Shown: positions 8,797 through 19,075 of the stretch, in pieces
How the letters are laid out: each line of letters starts with the position of its first letter
Position numbering within the stretch: the stretch's first letter is position 1
NCBI RefSeq assembly: GCF_002021565.1
Contig: NZ_MSZX01000002.1
Coordinates: 270,554-334,553 of the forward strand
DNA from: Paenibacillus selenitireducens
Lineage (GTDB): Bacteria; Bacillota; Bacilli; Paenibacillales; Paenibacillaceae
Direction: 5' to 3'
DNA length: 64,000 bases
Notes under the pieces: generated by a model
Told to the model about the DNA's origin: nothing
What the model saw: only the letters and a program-made list of their open reading frames with translations
Databases searched by the model: none
Position numbers and translations under genes: made by a program

Positions 8797-9948
8797 ATGG
8801 GGATCATGGATCATCATCTGTTCAAGGGTGAGTTTTCTTTTCAGAATCAAATCTTGTCATATAATCAAATTCCTAAATATGATACGGCAGGAACAACGAT
8901 TTATAACTTTGCGGAAAGAGCAGTCGAAATTCCTTTAGCCCTTCATTTCTTGTCCGTGCATGGGATCGGTAAGAAAATTCTTGAAGTTGGTAACGTTTTG
9001 AGACATTATTCTGTACTGTTGCAGCAAATACCTAGACTTGGCCCCTTGGATACGATCGATAAGTTCGAGGCTTATCCAGACGTCATGAATATCGATATTA
9101 TGGATGTAAATACCAAATACGAGGTTATTATCTCGATATCTACGGTTGAGCATGTCGGACAGAACGGATATGGGGAGCATGAGATTGGTGATCGGGAAGC
9201 GCCATTGAAAGCCATCGTACAAATTTATAACTTGCTTAAGACCGGTGGAAAAGCGTTCATCACCGTACCCTTCGGTAAGCTTATGGACTTAGGATGGCTT
9301 ATTCAGTTTAGTTCGAACTACTTAGATTTACTCGTCGACAAATACGGCATCCCCGCACAAGCCATTCAAACTTATTTTATGAAGAAAATAGACACGGAAG
9401 CAACGATCGAAGGACCTCGACAGCTGTGGCAGCAATGCGAGCGGAGTGAACTGGAGCACACGTATTTTCATTATCCATTTGCATTTGCTGGAGGTATAGC
9501 GGTCATTGAATTAAGTAAAATCGATAAAGATATCGAACCATCTGACACGTTGAGCACATCCCTGCATTATCACGCACCTGTTAAAATCGGAGATCTATAT
9601 TTTTCAGGGATGACATTACCGAAAGGTCAAGATCGTGACGGTTGGATCACATGTCTCTCTACTGGTTATGTCTTCTATGGTCCTTATGTTACGCTGGAGC
9701 CGCAGTCGTATTCGCTCGACATGGATATTGAAATCCGTGGTCAAGGGCTGTTCACGCTGGAGCTAACTGCGGATTTTGGCCAAACCATTTTATGGTCCCA
9801 AAGAAATATCGTCCGGTCAGAAAACATCCATAATATTCTTCATGTGACGACAACAGAAAGCAATGTAGAAGTTCGTCTACACAAGCACGGGTTAAGCAAC
9901 AGTCAAGTTCGCGTTCCAAAATTATTGTTAAGCGCATTGGAGCAATAA
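8797..9948 (+). CDS. SAM methyltransferase-like protein with C-terminal beta-sandwich domain
   Basis: From ATG 8797 (5 bases after AAAGGAAGG) the protein has about 383 residues. Residues 40-230 form a divergent class I methyltransferase: KILEVGNVLRHYS replaces the usual glycine-rich loop, followed by IISISTVEHVGQNGYG and LLKTGGKAFITVPFG. Residues 265-383 look like a separate beta-sandwich (DGWITCLSTGYVFYGPYVTL...), of the sort seen appended to glycan-cluster enzymes. The SAM loop is poorer in glycine than normal, so activity is uncertain. It is followed 19 bases later by an FkbM gene. Confidence 0.65.
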   Translation: MGIMDHHLFKGEFSFQNQILSYNQIPKYDTAGTTIYNFAERAVEIPLALHFLSVHGIGKKILEVGNVLRHYSVLLQQIPRLGPLDTIDKFEAYPDVMNIDIMDVNTKYEVIISISTVEHVGQNGYGEHEIGDREAPLKAIVQIYNLLKTGGKAFITVPFGKLMDLGWLIQFSSNYLDLLVDKYGIPAQAIQTYFMKKIDTEATIEGPRQLWQQCERSELEHTYFHYPFAFAGGIAVIELSKIDKDIEPSDTLSTSLHYHAPVKIGDLYFSGMTLPKGQDRDGWITCLSTGYVFYGPYVTLEPQSYSLDMDIEIRGQGLFTLELTADFGQTILWSQRNIVRSENIHNILHVTTTESNVEVRLHKHGLSNSQVRVPKLLLSALEQ

Positions 9949-9967
9949 TAGCTTGAGAGGATGATGG

Positions 9968-10747
9968 TTGTTGGATAGATTACCGTTATATATCGGGCAC
10001 AATACCATTCTTACTTCGTTAAATCATGGCCCATACATGTTTCTAGATTTAAATGATCCGGTCAATGTGGCCATTGCTTCTTCGGGTTCATGGGAACAAT
10101 ATGTCACGCAAGTGTTTCTGTCGACTGTTAAACCAGGGATGACCGTATTGGATATCGGAGCACACTGCGGCTATTTCTCCATCCTGGCAGGCATGTTAGT
10201 CGGTCCGTCAGGCGCTGTTCACTCCTTCGAACCGAATCCTTTTTACCATAAAAATTTCTTGCAAAGCGTCTCCTATAACGGATTTAATGGCCGAGTTCAT
10301 TTGAACCGGGTTGCACTTTCGGATGAAAGAGGCGAATTAACGATGACCGTTGCTGGTGAAGCCGGTACGAGCATTGTGTTCCCAGGGGTAGAGCAATTTT
10401 ACGAATATCATGAAATCACGGTGCCCAAAGGATTATTAACCGACTATTTGCCAAGTCTAAAAGCGGATGTGATCAAAGTCGACATTGATGGTGCAGAGCC
10501 GTTAATTATGGATTGTCTATTTGAAATTATTGATTACAACCGAAATATGAAAATATTTTTCGAGTATTTACCCGCCATTTGGGGAGGGCATCCACCGTTA
10601 CCGATTCTCCAGCGGTTCGTTGAACGAGGATTTTCCTTTGAAATCATTCAGCGAGATTGTAGTGTCGTGCCGACGAATGTAGAGGAATTGGCTAATTACA
10701 CCACGATGGATCATTTGGATCTGCTGATTACAAGAATCATGGATTAA
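9968..10747 (+). CDS. FkbM-family methyltransferase
   Basis: The 259-residue protein starts at TTG 9968, 7 bases after GAGAGG. It has VLDIGAHCGYFSILA (SAM motif I), SFEPNPFYHKNF (motif II acidic loop), VALSDERGELTM, and ADVIKVDIDGAEPLIM, the diagnostic FkbM block. FkbM enzymes generally O-methylate sugars, polyketides or lipids. Here a sugar hydroxyl in the glycan is the natural guess. It ends just before a strong bidirectional terminator. Confidence 0.88.
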   Translation: MLDRLPLYIGHNTILTSLNHGPYMFLDLNDPVNVAIASSGSWEQYVTQVFLSTVKPGMTVLDIGAHCGYFSILAGMLVGPSGAVHSFEPNPFYHKNFLQSVSYNGFNGRVHLNRVALSDERGELTMTVAGEAGTSIVFPGVEQFYEYHEITVPKGLLTDYLPSLKADVIKVDIDGAEPLIMDCLFEIIDYNRNMKIFFEYLPAIWGGHPPLPILQRFVERGFSFEIIQRDCSVVPTNVEELANYTTMDHLDLLITRIMD

Positions 10748-10750
10748 TGG

Positions 10751-10797
10751 AAAAAGCAGAATGCGGGGTGCGGATCAGCACGCTGCATTCTGCTTTC
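10751..10797. terminator. Bidirectional intrinsic terminator
   Basis: GCAGAATGC (10756-10764) pairs with GCATTCTGC (10785-10793), with an inner GTGC/GCAC stem. A's precede and T's follow, so it serves both convergent genes. Confidence 0.85.
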
Positions 10798-10804
10798 TCA
10801 TGGA

Positions 10805-11704
10805 TTAGGGTCTATGAATGATGAGAGCAATCGAAGTTGTCACAAATTGTCCAAGCTGCAGTCGAAGATGAGGATGGTGGGAATAGGGAGGCACATCGAC
10901 ATGAGATTCTATGGGTCCGATACCTAATGAAAAATCTACATCTATCTCATATCCTTCGGCTCGCAGCCTGTGAACCATCTGTTCAATATCGCGCCTTCTG
11001 AAAAGAACGGTTAAATTATGATCAATTGTATGCTCATTCGATGATAAATTGAATTCTGTCGTATGGACGGCGACACCGCCTGGTCTTAGACATTTCATTT
11101 GGTTCACGATAAATTGAGTGCCTAATTCAATGGAACCGAGATGTTCGAACGAGCAGGAGGACCACGTAAAATCGAATTGTCCGTCATAGCTAGGCGTGAT
11201 ATGGTTCATATCTGCATATTCAAACGTAACTAACTTGGCGAATTGCGCTGGATCACAAATATGCTCACCGTTGAGTTCTTGGAGGCTGACCGCGTGCTGA
11301 TTGGTTGCTACCCACCCCTGCGCTTGCGCAACCTCGAAATCCAGGTCTGTTGCTGTAATTTGACAGCCATGGGATGCGAAAGCTGCTGTAAGCGGTTCTG
11401 TTCCTACACCGAATCCTAATCCTCTTTTATTCGGTTGTAATGCTCCTCGTTGACGAAGCGCTTCGTAAATGAAGCACCATTCCCATAACTTCCGGTGAAA
11501 GCGATAGGCAAGTCTTGATAGAGGTGCAGTTGCATGATCGGTCATATTGTTATTTACCAGTGACAGCAGGGCATCTTCCGCTTTTAGCTTCATGAAAGCA
11601 TCGGCATACCACTGGCTTTGAAAATCTTGCTCTTTACAGAGTTGCGATTGGAGCATTTCTGTTGTCTCCTTTCCAATGGATGGTTCGTCTCGGAATGATA
11701 TCAA
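10805..11704 (-). CDS. Class I SAM-dependent methyltransferase
   Basis: The 299-residue protein is transcribed alone on the minus strand. It has GLGFGVGTEPLTAAFASHG (motif I), ITATDLD (motif II), FDFTWSSCSFEHLGS, and MKCLRPGGVAVHTTEFNL (post-motif III), so the fold is clear. It contains no membrane segment. The target is unknown; the position inside the glycan cluster suggests a sugar or glycan substrate. Confidence 0.8.
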   Translation of the reverse strand: MISFRDEPSIGKETTEMLQSQLCKEQDFQSQWYADAFMKLKAEDALLSLVNNNMTDHATAPLSRLAYRFHRKLWEWCFIYEALRQRGALQPNKRGLGFGVGTEPLTAAFASHGCQITATDLDFEVAQAQGWVATNQHAVSLQELNGEHICDPAQFAKLVTFEYADMNHITPSYDGQFDFTWSSCSFEHLGSIELGTQFIVNQMKCLRPGGVAVHTTEFNLSSNEHTIDHNLTVLFRRRDIEQMVHRLRAEGYEIDVDFSLGIGPIESHVDVPPYSHHPHLRLQLGQFVTTSIALIIHRP

Positions 11705-11744
11705 TCCAGATTCTTCAAAACGCCCTTACCTCTTAGCGATGAAT

Positions 11745-11764
11745 TGAATATGGTGTCAGATAGA
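11745..11764 (+). repeat. 20-bp repeat, copy 1 (copy 2 at 22196-22215)
   Basis: TGAATATGGTGTCAGATAGA occurs exactly at 11745-11764 and at 22196-22215. In both places it lies in the spacer between divergent glycan units, 117 and 64 bases before a + strand start. Copy 2 overlaps a sigma-K-like promoter. Confidence 0.8.
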
Positions 11765-11880
11765 AGCTGCAGGACGGCAATGTTTCTTCATGGAAATCTA
11801 TCGGTATTATATGCATCTTGAATGCAGGACTTCACAATATTCATCGTCATGTCTTGGGTTACATCGAAGGAGTGGGAACT

Positions 11881-12942
11881 ATGTCATTGGAGATCAATCA
11901 GTTGGTCTATTTCATGAGTTATGGCGATGCGATAAGCAATTCTGCAATCCATATGAAGAAGCTGCTTAACAGCAAAGGAATTAAATCTGAAATTTATGCG
12001 CAATTATCACATCCTCACCTCGAGGGACAAGTGCGATCTCTAAACGAAATACCATTAGGAGAGCCTGTGATTTACCATATGGGGATCGGCTGCGATTTAG
12101 CTCAGTTTCTTACACAGTTTACGAACAAAAGAATGCTTCTGTATCACAATGTTACGCCCAGCCACTTTTTTGCCGGTTATGATCCGCTTGCTGAGCGTTT
12201 ATGCGCCCTTGGACGGCAGGATCTGCAATATCTAAGGCCCTATATCGATATCGCGTTTGCGGATTCAGAGTATAACCGACAAGAGTTAATTCAGTACGGA
12301 TATAACAGAACAGCCGTAACGCCTATTATTATGAATTTTGAAGAATATGATCACCCTCCGAATGCGGATATGCTTAACCATTTGGTTCAAACGAAGCGAG
12401 ATAAAGATTTATTGTTTGTAGGACGAGTCGTGCCGAATAAGAAACAACAAGACATTATTCGTGTGTTTTACTATTACAAAAATTACTTTGCAGTTGACGC
12501 AAGATTGTACCTTGTCGGATTGGGAGATCCTGCTTACTTGCGGGAGACCAAGCAGCTCGTATCTTCTCTGAATTTAACGGATGTGTATATTACAGGGCAC
12601 CTCCAATTTGATCAATTGTTAGCCCACTACAGAAATGCGGATTTATTCATTAGTATGAGTGAGCATGAAGGCTTTGGTGTGCCTCTGCTCGAGGCAATGC
12701 ATTTTCAATTGCCGATTATCGCTTATGATGCGGCCGCGATTGGTGAAACCGTTGGAAACGGTGGGGTCCTTGTGCAGCATAAAGAATACTTAAGTATCGC
12801 TTCCATAGTTCATCAACTGTTAGGCGACGAGGTGATGAAGCAGAGCAGGATCGATCAACAGAAGATCCAATTAAATCATTATTCAAGCCAGAATACGGAG
12901 CGCATCTTCTGGGATCACATCCGGACGGAATTCTCTATATAA
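11881..12942 (+). CDS. GT4-type glycosyltransferase
   Basis: The ATG at 11881 follows AAGGAGTGG and gives about 353 residues; the upstream in-frame TTG at 11818 lacks such a site. Motifs are YHNVTPSHFFAGYD, LLFVGRVVPNKKQQDII, and the donor-site block SEHEGFGVPLLEAMHFQLPIIAYDA, all standard for GT4 retaining enzymes. The protein is cytoplasmic and lacks membrane segments. It is followed by a 156-base spacer and gmd. Confidence 0.87.
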   Translation: MSLEINQLVYFMSYGDAISNSAIHMKKLLNSKGIKSEIYAQLSHPHLEGQVRSLNEIPLGEPVIYHMGIGCDLAQFLTQFTNKRMLLYHNVTPSHFFAGYDPLAERLCALGRQDLQYLRPYIDIAFADSEYNRQELIQYGYNRTAVTPIIMNFEEYDHPPNADMLNHLVQTKRDKDLLFVGRVVPNKKQQDIIRVFYYYKNYFAVDARLYLVGLGDPAYLRETKQLVSSLNLTDVYITGHLQFDQLLAHYRNADLFISMSEHEGFGVPLLEAMHFQLPIIAYDAAAIGETVGNGGVLVQHKEYLSIASIVHQLLGDEVMKQSRIDQQKIQLNHYSSQNTERIFWDHIRTEFSI

Positions 12943-12996
12943 CAAGAGACAAGTGGAAGCAGCTCTTCATCGAGTAAAATTGTGTGCATATGGACA

Positions 12997-13033
12997 TTCG
13001 CCCAAACCTAATTTTCTCAGACCGCATCTAATG
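12997..13033 (+). promoter_or_regulatory. Conserved promoter block upstream of gmd
   Basis: TTCGCCCAAACCT (12997-13009), 14 bases, then GCATCTAATG (13024-13033). Same 13-mer and same spacing as 8715-8751; sigma-K-like with two -10 mismatches. Confidence 0.45.
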
Positions 13034-13095
13034 TAGGTAATTCACAATACAAAGTGATCAAGACAATAAGGAACGACGAAGATGCTGAGAGGTGA

Positions 13096-14070
<975 letters not shown>

Positions 14071-14370
14071 AAATCATACTATTGATTTCATTAAAAAATG
14101 CGTTTCGTGGAGATCACTGAAATGCGCATATAGCTAGTGTAAATAGGCCACCGGTAAATGCGTGGTCTATTCTGCGTGTGGATGTAACAAGGTCAAATCC
14201 AATAATTGAATAAAAGGAAGGTGCTTGGGGAAACTTGGCGGTCCTGCAGCTTATGGTCAACGTCAAACGCCGTGTCTAAAAGTTCCATGCCGCATATGTA
14301 TGTGATTAGTAAAAAACAATCATTCTTTTTGAATATCATCGACGTCTGCAATGGAATGGGGGGGAGGGGA
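14071..14370 (+). other. 300-bp spacer between gmd and the acyltransferase gene
   Basis: No coding frame with a convincing start is present. An open frame runs into the acyltransferase gene from 14206, but its first 55 codons look non-coding. GCGCATATAGCTA (14114-14126) is close to a sigma-K -10 but has one base too many. I see no terminator. Confidence 0.4.
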
Positions 14371-15009
14371 ATGGCTATACGCTGCAAAGTCGTAATTATT
14401 GGAGCCGGAGGCCATGCCAAAGTCGTTATTGATATGATCCAGTCAAATCCGGAGTTTGAGATCATCGGCTGCACGGATCGGATTGGAAATCGAAAAATAT
14501 CAGGCATTCCGGTATTAGGCGATGATTCCATCCTACCCCAATTATATGAACAAGGGATTCGCCATGCGTTTGTTGCGATCGGCGGGAATTCCGTAAGACA
14601 TCAACTTGCCCGGCATGCGCTGGATACAGGCTTTGAGCTAATCAATGCGATCAGTCCGCACGCTTATGTGGCGGATTCTGTCATCCTTGGTTCCGGTATC
14701 GCCGTTATGCCCGGCGCGGTTCTAAATGCGGAAGCTTGTATTGGCAATAACTCCATTATAAATACGTGCGCCTCTGTCGATCACGAATGTTACATTGGTG
14801 AGACATGCCATATCGCACCGGGTTGCAATATATCAGGTAACGTGAGGATCGGCGAGGGGACTTTTTTGGGAACAGGAACAAAAGTTATTGATGGGATGAC
14901 CATTGGTTCATGGTCGATTCTTGGTTCTGGTGCGGTCGTTGTGAAGGATATCCCTAGCTACTGTCTTGCTGTAGGTGTACCCGCAAAAATCATCAAAAAG
15001 CTTACCTGA
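14371..15009 (+). CDS. Sugar O/N-acyltransferase, NeuD/PglD/PerB family
   Basis: From ATG 14371 the protein has about 212 residues, the family's usual length. The N-terminus is a Rossmann-like VVIIGAGGHAKVVIDMI. The C-terminal half is a left-handed beta-helix of hexapeptide repeats (SVILGSGIAVMPGAVLNAEA, IGNNSIINTCASVDHEC), with the His of VDHEC as the likely catalytic base. GGGGAGGGG lies immediately before the ATG, which is closer than usual. It precedes the aminotransferase gene by 31 bases. In perosamine clusters this position belongs to the N-acetyltransferase PerB, so N-acetylation of GDP-perosamine is the best inference. Confidence 0.85.
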   Translation: MAIRCKVVIIGAGGHAKVVIDMIQSNPEFEIIGCTDRIGNRKISGIPVLGDDSILPQLYEQGIRHAFVAIGGNSVRHQLARHALDTGFELINAISPHAYVADSVILGSGIAVMPGAVLNAEACIGNNSIINTCASVDHECYIGETCHIAPGCNISGNVRIGEGTFLGTGTKVIDGMTIGSWSILGSGAVVVKDIPSYCLAVGVPAKIIKKLT

Positions 15010-15040
15010 AATTTGTGGTGTTAGGGAAGGAGAACTTTCA

Positions 15041-16159
15041 TTGAAAAAGAGATATCCTATAGCAATCCCAGTCTTGAACGGAAACGAAAAAAAGTATGTC
15101 ACAGATTGTCTGGATTCAACGTGGATTTCTTCAAACGGTTCCTATATCGAAAGGTTTGAACAGGGATTCTGTGACTTTTGCGATACGAAGCATGCGATTT
15201 CCTGCAGCAACGGCACAACCGCATTGCATTTAGCTTTGATGGCACACGGCGTGGAACGGGGCGACGAAGTCATTATTCCGACGCTAACCTTTGTTGCTAC
15301 GGCAAACGCGGTTAACTACTGCGGGGCAACACCCGTATTCATAGATTCTGAGCCTGATACTTGGAACATTAATCCTGAATTGATAGAGACAAAAATTACC
15401 CCTCGGACGAAAGGAATCATCGTCGTTCATATTTATGGACATCCCGTGAACATGGATCCTATTATGGACATTGCCCAAAAACACGGATTGTTCGTCATTG
15501 AAGATGCGGCCGAAGCTTTGGGGGCGGAGTACAAAGGGAAAATGATCGGATCGATCGGACATAGCGCAACCTTTAGTTTATTCGGGAACAAAATTATAAC
15601 AACAGGCGAAGGCGGCATGATAACCACCAATGACGATCGTATTGCACAACAGATAAGACTTCTGAAGGGACAAGGGCAAGATCCGCAAAAAAGATACTGG
15701 TTTCCCGTCATTGGATACAATTATCGTATGACGAATATTCAAGCTGCGGTCGGATATGGACAATTGGAAAATATAGATTGGCATGTTGATCAGCGTATCC
15801 GAGTCGCGAAGCTTTACGAACAGTACCTCCAAGACGATGTTCGGTTGACACTGCCTGTCCAGAAAGATTGGGCACGGAATGTTTTTTGGATGTCGAGCAT
15901 TATTTTGAATAAGGGAACCGTACAAGATCGAGATCACGTGATGATCCAGCTGAAGGAAAGAGGCATCGAAACCAGACCGTTTTTTTACCCGATGCATATG
16001 CTGCCCCCCTATAAAAAGCTTCAAAAGGAAGAGGAGTTTCCAGTCGTCAATCGGATCTCGGCATTAGGCATGAACGTTCCTAGTTACGGGACTTTATCCG
16101 AGGAGGACGTCAAGTTTATCTGCATGAACATCAAGGAAGTATTAGATGGACTGGTGTGA
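15041..16159 (+). CDS. per: DegT/DnrJ/EryC1 aminotransferase, probable GDP-perosamine synthase
   Basis: A TTG at 15041, 8 bases after AAGGAGA, gives a 372-residue PLP enzyme. The frame is open from 14975, but that would overlap the previous gene. Motifs are STWISSNGSYIERFE, CSNGTTALHLAL, PTLTFVATANAVNYCGATPVFID, EDAAEALGA, and the PLP-binding lysine in SLFGNKIITTGEGG (K184). The sequence style is that of RfbE/Per. With gmd and a PerB-like gene beside it, transfer of an amino group to C4 of GDP-4-keto-6-deoxymannose is the likely reaction. Confidence 0.9.
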   Translation: MKKRYPIAIPVLNGNEKKYVTDCLDSTWISSNGSYIERFEQGFCDFCDTKHAISCSNGTTALHLALMAHGVERGDEVIIPTLTFVATANAVNYCGATPVFIDSEPDTWNINPELIETKITPRTKGIIVVHIYGHPVNMDPIMDIAQKHGLFVIEDAAEALGAEYKGKMIGSIGHSATFSLFGNKIITTGEGGMITTNDDRIAQQIRLLKGQGQDPQKRYWFPVIGYNYRMTNIQAAVGYGQLENIDWHVDQRIRVAKLYEQYLQDDVRLTLPVQKDWARNVFWMSSIILNKGTVQDRDHVMIQLKERGIETRPFFYPMHMLPPYKKLQKEEEFPVVNRISALGMNVPSYGTLSEEDVKFICMNIKEVLDGLV

Positions 16160-16171
16160 GGGGAGATTATC

Positions 16172-17845
16172 ATGGTTAATCGTGACCGTATCGTCCAGAT
16201 TCTGTATCGGCTCGTCCGATTAGAGGGAGTTGAATTCATAAGTGAGTTGTATAGGCAATTGCTTAACAGGGAGCCTGATTTGCCAGGGCTGCAGCATCAT
16301 GTAAGTCTACTATCCAGGCATACGTCCAAAATATCAATAATCAACTCATTCTTGCAGAGTGATGAAGCAGAAAGCACCTATAAGCAGATGCAGTATAACC
16401 CTCTGGATTACAACCGCAGCACGATTGCACGAATGATCAGTCAGTTTTATCTGGCAAGTCATTTGCATTTTGTCCATGCGCTATACAATGAACTGTTGGG
16501 GCGCAACCCGGAACAGGGCGGGATCGACATTCACGTCCAATGTTTACTGCAAGGCGTCAACCGCCAAAAACTGCTGACCCATATTTTGTTGTCAGAGGAA
16601 TGCCAGAGACTGCTGCATGCCGAGCAGGCACCTATTTTTTTGGACATGGGTGTACCGCAAAGCGGTTCGCATACGTCGAAGCGTATTGGTGTTTTCGTCG
16701 CATTTGCTCAACCTTTGGATTTAGACGGGGAGGGAATCGGCCGTTTTTTAGCTAGATTAGTGCATGGACTGCTCCTTCAAGACAGCAAAACTACGATTTA
16801 TGTGGTTACGACGGCGGAAAACTACGCTGGATTCGAAAGGCTGTTCGGTACGGAATTCATACATTTTCCCGGACGATTGAACCTACTGAAATCAAACTCG
16901 ATGGATTGGATTAACCAGCATGTTCCTGCTGACGTGTGGATTGTCCCTTCTGTTAGCTTAGAGTTGGCCATGTATTTGCACAAGCCATTCATATTTTGTC
17001 TGCATGACTTGGTCTATCTGCATTTTCCGGAACTGTATTATGGCAAAATACCCGATTTCACGAATCGAGTGAACCGTTTCGCTTATCCATTGGCAGATAA
17101 AGCAGCAGCCGTTGTGTTTAATTCGCATTACGTGCGAACGGCGGATGGGATCGGTTTCTTGGGACTTCCCGCGGAAAAAACACATGTGATTCGATTAGCT
17201 GCTCCCGTCGAAGAGTATGCTTCCTTCGGGATCGATGACGAAGTCACGTTCCGGCACAAATACAATTTATTCGGACATTATATCGTTTTCCCGTCCATCA
17301 TCCGCTTGCATAAAAATCACTGCAGGCTCATTGAAGCATTTATCAAATTCAGGCAGACAGCGGATGGTCATATTTCAAAACTTCAACTCGTCTTAACCGA
17401 TAACTATCAAACGAGCCTTCTAAACAAGGAAATTACGGATGTCCTAAATCGTTGTCATGACTTGGAAATCCGCAACAGCATTCATTTTATGGGTAGAATG
17501 CCGTCGGCAGATTTGCCTTCCTTCTATAGGTATGCTACTGGGACGATTGTACCGACGCTTTTTGAAGGAAGCTGCCCATTTCCTATTCTTGAATCTCTAG
17601 CCGTCGATACACCAGTGGCAGCCAGCAGGATCGAAGTCACAAAAGAGGTGCTGCATGATCTAGACGCTTTTATCCCATTTGACCCTCATTCTGTGGACGA
17701 AATGGCATTTTCCATTCAGTTGCTTTTTATTCATAACCGTAATTTGCTTGCAAGACAAAAGAGTACGTTAAGTCCAGCTCATTATAGAAGTTGGTCTGAC
17801 GTTGCGCAGGAATACTACAATCTTATGCAACAAGTAGCTCGATAG
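16172..17845 (+). CDS. Glycosyltransferase with two N-terminal DUF4214-like repeats
   Basis: The 557-residue protein has two domains. Residues 15-70 and 90-150 carry two DUF4214-like repeats (FISELYRQLLNREPDLPGL and FVHALYNELLGRNPEQGGI, each ending in a FLxSxE-type segment). Residues 170-557 are a GT-B glycosyltransferase with DGEGIGRFLARLVHGL, HDLVYLHFPELY, IRLHKNHCRLIEAF and TLFEGSCPFPILESLAVDTPVAAS. DUF4214 is often attached to surface-glycan enzymes and exported proteins, possibly for protein or glycan binding. It starts 12 bases after the aminotransferase gene, so it shares that operon. Donor unknown. Confidence 0.82.
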   Translation: MVNRDRIVQILYRLVRLEGVEFISELYRQLLNREPDLPGLQHHVSLLSRHTSKISIINSFLQSDEAESTYKQMQYNPLDYNRSTIARMISQFYLASHLHFVHALYNELLGRNPEQGGIDIHVQCLLQGVNRQKLLTHILLSEECQRLLHAEQAPIFLDMGVPQSGSHTSKRIGVFVAFAQPLDLDGEGIGRFLARLVHGLLLQDSKTTIYVVTTAENYAGFERLFGTEFIHFPGRLNLLKSNSMDWINQHVPADVWIVPSVSLELAMYLHKPFIFCLHDLVYLHFPELYYGKIPDFTNRVNRFAYPLADKAAAVVFNSHYVRTADGIGFLGLPAEKTHVIRLAAPVEEYASFGIDDEVTFRHKYNLFGHYIVFPSIIRLHKNHCRLIEAFIKFRQTADGHISKLQLVLTDNYQTSLLNKEITDVLNRCHDLEIRNSIHFMGRMPSADLPSFYRYATGTIVPTLFEGSCPFPILESLAVDTPVAASRIEVTKEVLHDLDAFIPFDPHSVDEMAFSIQLLFIHNRNLLARQKSTLSPAHYRSWSDVAQEYYNLMQQVAR

Positions 17846-17858
17846 AGCTAAGCTGTGC

Positions 17859-19028
17859 TCAAAGCTGACCGTGAAATTTCAAATACGAAGTTCGAAACAC
17901 ATGAATATATTTTTGGGCAATGTCGTCCCAGGTTTCGGAAGGGTCGTTGATTCCTTTAACAGCGGATTGCTTGAAGTGGTCGTAGTTCAATGTCATGGAT
18001 TCGAGGGCCTGCAAGATAGAATCTGGCGATTCAGGATCGAACCAGACAATTTCGGCGCTATGATTCGCCATATGCTCGCGCATAACGGGAATATCCGAGC
18101 AGAGTACGGGGGTTCCGAGTCTTAATGCTTCTTCTACAGGGTAACTTCCTCCACCTTCCGACATGCTCGGCATAATGAGCGCTTTAGCTTGCTCTAGAAC
18201 GGGCATTACATCTTCATCCCTAATAAAACCGAGCGGAAAGAAGTCCTCATCTAAGCGCAAGTCCAATCTTTTGATTAAGGACACCAGCGTTGGAAGTGAC
18301 TGTAGTTCCGGCCAATCGGGCGGCACATTGCGCAAATGCTGCGTAAGATATCCAAATAAAACAAGCGGAACCTTTTTTCGAAGCGAAAATTTAGAATAAG
18401 CGAGCAGTAAATTGTAATGATTTTTATGCGGTGAAATATTACTCGGGTATACGATATACGCTGCAGGCAATCGGGCAGCTAAATCAGAGCTGATGACGGT
18501 CCCGCCATGTTCCGGTTTGGCTGGGGATATCGCATGTGGAATAACGACCGTATTTTGGCAATGGGCTCCAAAATGCTCGATTAACCTGGTTTTCATGTAT
18601 TGGGAGGATACAATGACGGAGGTTACGTTTTCAACCCATGCTTTGGATATTTCCCAGTATTTTTTTATCGTCGAACCAGACAAGTAGGGGGGGACGAAGT
18701 CAAGAACCGTTGTGTCGTGATACGTGCAAATGGTCGGTCGATCGACCTGTTGATATTCTGGGCCGTGTGGCCAAAAAAAGTAAACAACATGGCAATCGCT
18801 AAGAAAAGAGAGACCCGAAGGTGATTGTAAGCTTCCCTCGAAATATATCACCTCAATGTTTGGATAACTTGATAATTCGATTCTGTCCTTAAACTTCGTT
18901 TCGGGAGAAATGATCAGCCTGACCAGATCGATATCGTTTTGACGCGCCATCGCGGGCAGCAAATTGGACAGCAGCCTGGCTCCACCGCCCAGAGATATCA
19001 AATTAGCGCACCAAATCAGTATTCTCAT
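17859..19028 (-). CDS. GT4-type glycosyltransferase, paralogue 1
   Basis: The 389-residue protein begins MRILIWCANLISLGGGARLL and has VVYFFWPHGPEYQ, STYHDTT-like HDTTVLDFVPPY, YPSNISPHKNHYNLLLAY, and GGGSYPVEEALRLGTPVLCSD with the donor-site acidic residues. It is clearly paralogous to the next gene upstream (19076-20239) in every block, so the pair arose by duplication. The start follows AAAGGGGC. It ends 14 bases from the convergent DUF4214 gene. Probably two consecutive additions of similar sugars. Confidence 0.85.
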   Translation of the reverse strand: MRILIWCANLISLGGGARLLSNLLPAMARQNDIDLVRLIISPETKFKDRIELSSYPNIEVIYFEGSLQSPSGLSFLSDCHVVYFFWPHGPEYQQVDRPTICTYHDTTVLDFVPPYLSGSTIKKYWEISKAWVENVTSVIVSSQYMKTRLIEHFGAHCQNTVVIPHAISPAKPEHGGTVISSDLAARLPAAYIVYPSNISPHKNHYNLLLAYSKFSLRKKVPLVLFGYLTQHLRNVPPDWPELQSLPTLVSLIKRLDLRLDEDFFPLGFIRDEDVMPVLEQAKALIMPSMSEGGGSYPVEEALRLGTPVLCSDIPVMREHMANHSAEIVWFDPESPDSILQALESMTLNYDHFKQSAVKGINDPSETWDDIAQKYIHVFRTSYLKFHGQL

Positions 19029-19054
19029 TATTTAAAGCCCCTTTACAAGTATAG

Positions 19055-19064
19055 TAAGATATGC
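19055..19064 (-). promoter_or_regulatory. Sigma-K-like -10 before GT4 paralogue 1
   Basis: Minus-strand GCATATCTTA fits gcATAnnnTA, 27-36 bases before the start at 19028. No clear -35 AC, so support is partial. Confidence 0.3.
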
Positions 19065-19075
19065 CGCACTATCTA

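Noticed and set aside
12997..13033. Sigma-A promoter for gmd
   Set aside because: No acceptable TTGACA/TATAAT pair at 16-18 bp; the shared sigma-K-like block is the better candidate.
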